The notes under the pieces were generated by a model. It did not search any database. It had not been told where the DNA came from and saw only the letters and a program-made list of their open reading frames with translations. From CAYZXK01 sp964482395 (GTDB lineage: Bacteria > Planctomycetota > Phycisphaerae > UBA1845 > Fen-1342), in assembly GCA_964482395.1 (NCBI GenBank), contig CAYZXK010000195.1, positions 1 to 44,623 on the forward strand: a DNA stretch of 44,623 bases, given 5' to 3'. Within the stretch, counting starts at the first letter, position 1. Each line of letters starts with the position of its first letter. The position numbers and the translations under genes were made by a program. Positions 41,516 to 44,623 of this stretch are shown here, piece after piece.

Positions 41516-42907
41516 ATGGAGTCGCGCAAGTCCACAGCGAGCTTCTTGTGGGGGGCCGCCACCTCCGCTTTTCAGATCGAAGGTGCGCCGAGTGCGGACG
41601 GCAAAGGTCCGAGTATCTGGGACCAGTTTTGTGCCATGCCCGGCAAGACTGCTGAGGGTTTGGCCGGGCTGGAAGCCTGCGACCACTATCACCGCTACCG
41701 GGAAGACGTTGAGATCATGCGTCGGCTGGATTTGCCCGCTTACCGGTTCAGCATCAGTTGGCCACGGGTGATTCCGCAGGGGCGCGGGGCGGAGAACCCA
41801 TCCGGTTGGGATTTCTATGACCGCTTGACCGACTGCCTATGTGCGGCCGGAATCGAGCCGGTGGCCACCCTCTTTCACTGGGATTTGCCGGCGGCACTGC
41901 AAACCGAGCTGGGAGGCTCGGCGCATCCCGACTTGCCGCTGATTTTCGCCGACTATGCCGAGGCGGCTTTTCGACGGCTGGGGGACCGGGTGCGTTACTG
42001 GCTGACGATCAACGAGCCCTGGTGCATCGTGGAGCTGGGACATGTGCGTGGCTGCCATGCTCCAGGGGTCAAAGATCGGGCGGTCGGCTATGTGGTCGCT
42101 CACAATCTCATCCGGGCCCATGGCCATGCGGTCGCCCGGTATCGGGTGGTACGCCGTCGGCCGGGAGCGATAAGTTTAGCACTAAACGGGCCTTACAGCT
42201 TTCCGGCTTCCGAATCGTCGCTCGATCGGATTGCGGCCCAGCGGGCCATGGAAGCCTGCTTGGGCTGGTTCGGCGACCCCTGCTTTTTCGGGGACTATCC
42301 CGCAGTCATGCGCGAGCGACTGGGCGGCGAGCTGCCGTCTTTCAGTCAGCAGGACGCCAGTTTGCTGACCGGATCGATGGACTTTATCGCCCTCAACTAT
42401 TACACGGCCAACCTGGTGCGTCATGCCCCCGGCGGAGACCGGTTGCAGCTCCTGGAACTGGAACTGCCGCAGGCCAAACGAACCAGTACGGGCTGGTCGA
42501 TCTGTCCGGACGGACTTTATCAGATGCTGAGTTGGCTGAGCCGGAGGTACGGCGGGCTGCCGATCTGGGTGACCGAGAACGGGGCCGCGTTTGATGATTG
42601 CCCGGACGAGAGCGGCCAAGTAAACGACGCGGATCGCGTCGCCTATCTGCGGGAGCATATCGCGGCCGTCGACCGTGCGATTGCCGCCGGAATCAACGTG
42701 CAGGGTTACTTCGTATGGTCGCTGCTGGACAACCTGGAATGGGCCGAGGGATTCTCCAAGCGATTCGGCCTGGTGCGTTGCGATTTCCGGAGTCAGCGCC
42801 GTACCATCAAGAGGAGTGGCCACTGGTACGCCGAGCTGATCGCCAAGCGTTGCCGGACGCCATTGCGGCAAGAGCAGGCCGGCTTGCACCCGGAGGGTAA
42901 CCGATGA
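41516..42907 (+). CDS. Glycoside hydrolase family 1 beta-glucosidase
   Basis: The 463-residue GH1 enzyme hydrolyses beta-glucosides (cellobiose or other oligosaccharides) with retention. The (beta/alpha)8 barrel landmarks are FLWGAATSAFQIEGA (near the N-terminus), FHWDLPAALQ, the acid/base Glu167 in TINEPW, the nucleophile Glu354 in WVTENGAAF, and YFVWSLLDNLEWAEGF and FGLVRCDF near the end. Length is typical, and no signal peptide is seen, so it is probably cytoplasmic. ATG 41516 or GTG 41507 may be the start, both without a clear ribosome site. Its stop overlaps the ATG of the glycoamylase-family gene, so the two are coupled. Sugar specificity is not fixed by sequence alone. Confidence 0.95.
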   Translation: MESRKSTASFLWGAATSAFQIEGAPSADGKGPSIWDQFCAMPGKTAEGLAGLEACDHYHRYREDVEIMRRLDLPAYRFSISWPRVIPQGRGAENPSGWDFYDRLTDCLCAAGIEPVATLFHWDLPAALQTELGGSAHPDLPLIFADYAEAAFRRLGDRVRYWLTINEPWCIVELGHVRGCHAPGVKDRAVGYVVAHNLIRAHGHAVARYRVVRRRPGAISLALNGPYSFPASESSLDRIAAQRAMEACLGWFGDPCFFGDYPAVMRERLGGELPSFSQQDASLLTGSMDFIALNYYTANLVRHAPGGDRLQLLELELPQAKRTSTGWSICPDGLYQMLSWLSRRYGGLPIWVTENGAAFDDCPDESGQVNDADRVAYLREHIAAVDRAIAAGINVQGYFVWSLLDNLEWAEGFSKRFGLVRCDFRSQRRTIKRSGHWYAELIAKRCRTPLRQEQAGLHPEGNR

Positions 42908-44623
42908 GCAGACAGGGACTCGGCGTTTTCCGCAGCGTGGTCGTAGGGGCGTTGTGCCTGGCGGCCGGCCCGCAGGCCCCGGCGGCCGCGGAGACCATCT
43001 TCCAGATAACCAGTTTCGCAAGCCCGCCCTGGTCACTGACCTACTACCAGGGGTTCTCCGGCACGGTGGGCGTCACGACGGTCTGGCCGGCAGAGATGGG
43101 CTGGCAAGGCGACCAGATCGACATCGCCTTCGACCTGCTCAGCAGTCCGCCCGCGGACGCGCGACATTACTGCTTCCGGATGGTCGTAAATCAGCACTTC
43201 ACCCAGTCGTTCGATCTGACGCTTTCGGCCGGTCCGACTCTGGATGCCCTGGTGCAGGCGCACGTGGAATACATGGATACCGCTCGGGTGTACATGGCTA
43301 CCATCCCGGTGGACCGGTTTGTAGTGGGCCAGACCAATTACATTCGCATCAAGGGCCTGGGGGTTCTGGTGGGGCCTGGGCAGCCGTCGGGCATTCAATG
43401 GAACAAATGGACGCTGAGCCGGGTTGACGCGCCCGGGGACGTGCCGGCCCTGCGGGCGGACCAGTTGCAGCGGTTGACCAACTACGTTCTGGACGCGATT
43501 TGCGGCTCCGGCCTGGTCCGCGATGCCCTGCCCTACCATCCGTCGGATCCGCCCTATCATCCGGCCACTCCGGATGCCGCCGGCTTTGCCCTGCTGGCGA
43601 TCTGCGCTGCCGATGAACTGGGGCTGGTTTACTACGGCGATGTGGCTGCGGAATGGATTCTGTCGGCCTACGCCGGCCATACGTCCGGGGTGAATCCGGA
43701 CCGGAACGTCAAGGGGCACTGGTGGCACTGGCTGGACGTCGAGACCGGCGGCAAGGCCGCCGGGTGGAACGACGGATACACCACCATCGGCTCGGCCCTG
43801 CTGGTGGCCGGGGCTCTGTTTGCCAAGAACCATTTCCACGATCAGCCGACCATCGCGGCCCTGGCCGACGAGCTGTACGCCACTACCGATTTCGACGCCG
43901 CCATCCATCCGGCCCTGGACGGACGGGTGTATCTGGCGATGGATGCCCAGGGCGGCGAACTTTATGGCTCGGTCAGACCGTGGAACGAGTACATGCTGAT
44001 CGTCAGCCTGGCACTGCGCCAGCCGAACTGCCAGCGGGCGCCCGTGGTGGCGCCGCTGTGGCTGAATGCCGCCAATGTGCCGCACATTTCATTCCAGGGC
44101 ATTCCGACCCTGACCGACAACCCGGGGGCCTTCGCACCGGCCTTTTGGGTCCACCAGAGCCACTTCTTCAACCCGGACTTCGCCACCGATCCGGCTTTCG
44201 AGAGCTACTTCCGCAATCACCAGCGGGCGGACCGGCTTTACTGTGCCATGAATCTGGGGCAGGCGTATCGCTACGGACTGACCGCCGGCGTCGATCCGAC
44301 CGGGTATTTCGCCGACCGGATCTATAACCACCACAATGTCTTCGCACCTGAGGCCGTTCTGGCCTGGGGCGACGTCGATACCATGCTGGAGTTCGCGCAC
44401 GATCAGCCGCCGGGCAGTGACCCGCGTTTCCGCTACGGCCTGACGCGGGTCTCTTCCACCTTGCCGAGCTGGGTGCCGTCAGATGCCGCGCTGGTGGACC
44501 ACGTATTTCTGATGCTGGGCCTGATGGAGAGTATCAAGCCGTTGTTCTTCAAGCAGCGGATGCCGTTCCAGGTCGACGCGGACCTGGACGGCATCCGCTG
44601 CTTGAAGAACAACGGCTTGATAC
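42904..44623 (+). CDS. Glycoamylase-family (PF10091-like) secreted protein, truncated by the window end
   Basis: The 573 visible codons start in the ATGA overlap with the glucosidase. A signal peptide (VVVGALCLAAGPQAPAAA) leads to a beta-sandwich-like N-terminal domain (about 35-175). An (alpha/alpha)6-type domain follows with DAAGFALLAICAADELGL, HWWHWLDVETG, YTTIGSALLVAGALFAKNHF, VRPWNEYMLIVSLAL and FWVHQSHF. This order matches glycoamylase/GH144-like proteins: 'F.hflD.etg', 'tiDtaLllaG.l.a..yf', 'NEymilylLAlgsp'. Such enzymes cleave beta-glucans in known cases. The gene is cut off. The last about 50 codon bases lie in an inverted repeat and may not be true sequence, so the C-terminus is unreliable from 44575 on. 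Confidence 0.7.
   Translation, partial: MSRQGLGVFRSVVVGALCLAAGPQAPAAAETIFQITSFASPPWSLTYYQGFSGTVGVTTVWPAEMGWQGDQIDIAFDLLSSPPADARHYCFRMVVNQHFTQSFDLTLSAGPTLDALVQAHVEYMDTARVYMATIPVDRFVVGQTNYIRIKGLGVLVGPGQPSGIQWNKWTLSRVDAPGDVPALRADQLQRLTNYVLDAICGSGLVRDALPYHPSDPPYHPATPDAAGFALLAICAADELGLVYYGDVAAEWILSAYAGHTSGVNPDRNVKGHWWHWLDVETGGKAAGWNDGYTTIGSALLVAGALFAKNHFHDQPTIAALADELYATTDFDAAIHPALDGRVYLAMDAQGGELYGSVRPWNEYMLIVSLALRQPNCQRAPVVAPLWLNAANVPHISFQGIPTLTDNPGAFAPAFWVHQSHFFNPDFATDPAFESYFRNHQRADRLYCAMNLGQAYRYGLTAGVDPTGYFADRIYNHHNVFAPEAVLAWGDVDTMLEFAHDQPPGSDPRFRYGLTRVSSTLPSWVPSDAALVDHVFLMLGLMESIKPLFFKQRMPFQVDADLDGIRCLKNNGLI
44531..44623. repeat. Fold-back inverted repeat ending at the last base
   Basis: The segment 44531-44574 (44 bases, starting GTATCAAGCC) is repeated in reverse complement at 44581-44623 (43 bases, ending GGCTTGATAC), with a six-base centre GACGCG. 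The only difference is one T in a TT run (CCGTTCCAGG against CCGTCCAGG). The right arm ends on the final base. Confidence 0.95.

Overview
The window looks like the end of a contig from a high-GC planctomycete, probably close to Phycisphaerae. That is an inference from family content: three PEP-CTERM proteins, two proteins ending in planctomycete-style dockerin/EF-hand pairs (GDMNGDG...DINPF type), an H-X9-DG pseudopilin, a DUF1570 metalloprotease, a B12-dependent ribonucleotide reductase, and many secreted proteins of unknown function. No rRNA, tRNA, CRISPR array or transposase was found.

Left part (1-22258), housekeeping and envelope genes. It opens with a truncated thiL (minus). Then come a secreted DUF1570 metalloprotease, a CPBP membrane protease, an S41 protease and a LolA-like secreted protein (plus). 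Next are a thioredoxin-fold protein whose C-terminus is displaced by a frameshift, a TrmJ-type RNA methyltransferase, an MFS exporter, a large secreted protein of unknown function and a UvrD/PcrA helicase. A possible 21-residue membrane microprotein with its own promoter and ribosome site lies tail-to-tail with a sugar-binding-type lipoprotein. These are followed by a Ser/Gly-rich secreted protein, a two-helix membrane protein with a TPR-like region, galactokinase, a second LolA-like protein, an operon of LpxL-like acyltransferase, CPBP protease and a small membrane protein, and an exported MsrB-MsrA fusion.

Middle (22339-32321). nrdJ is preceded by a sigma70-type promoter (TTGACG-17-TATACT) whose spacer is filled by one NrdR-box-like palindrome, with a second box 31 bp away. 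This is a textbook NrdR repressor arrangement. A long intergenic region separates it from a B12-binding radical SAM protein and a GT39-like membrane glycosyltransferase. Then follow a PEP-CTERM protein with a strong promoter and terminator, a membrane-anchored protein of unknown function and an ABC ATPase that has no permease beside it.

Right part (32429-44623). A YqiK-like flotillin is translationally coupled to a membrane OB-fold partner that carries a striking His-rich linker. The last 9 kb is a surface/polysaccharide block: two more PEP-CTERM proteins, two dockerin-tailed secreted proteins (one with three CBM-like repeats), a pseudopilin, a GH1 beta-glucosidase and a glycoamylase-family protein coupled by a 4-base overlap. 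A perfect LacI-family operator overlaps the -35 box of the PEP-CTERM promoter in the gap shared with the glucosidase, which suggests carbohydrate-responsive control. The final 93 bases form a near-perfect inverted repeat that ends at the last base, probably a fold-back assembly artefact, so the last about 50 bases should not be trusted.
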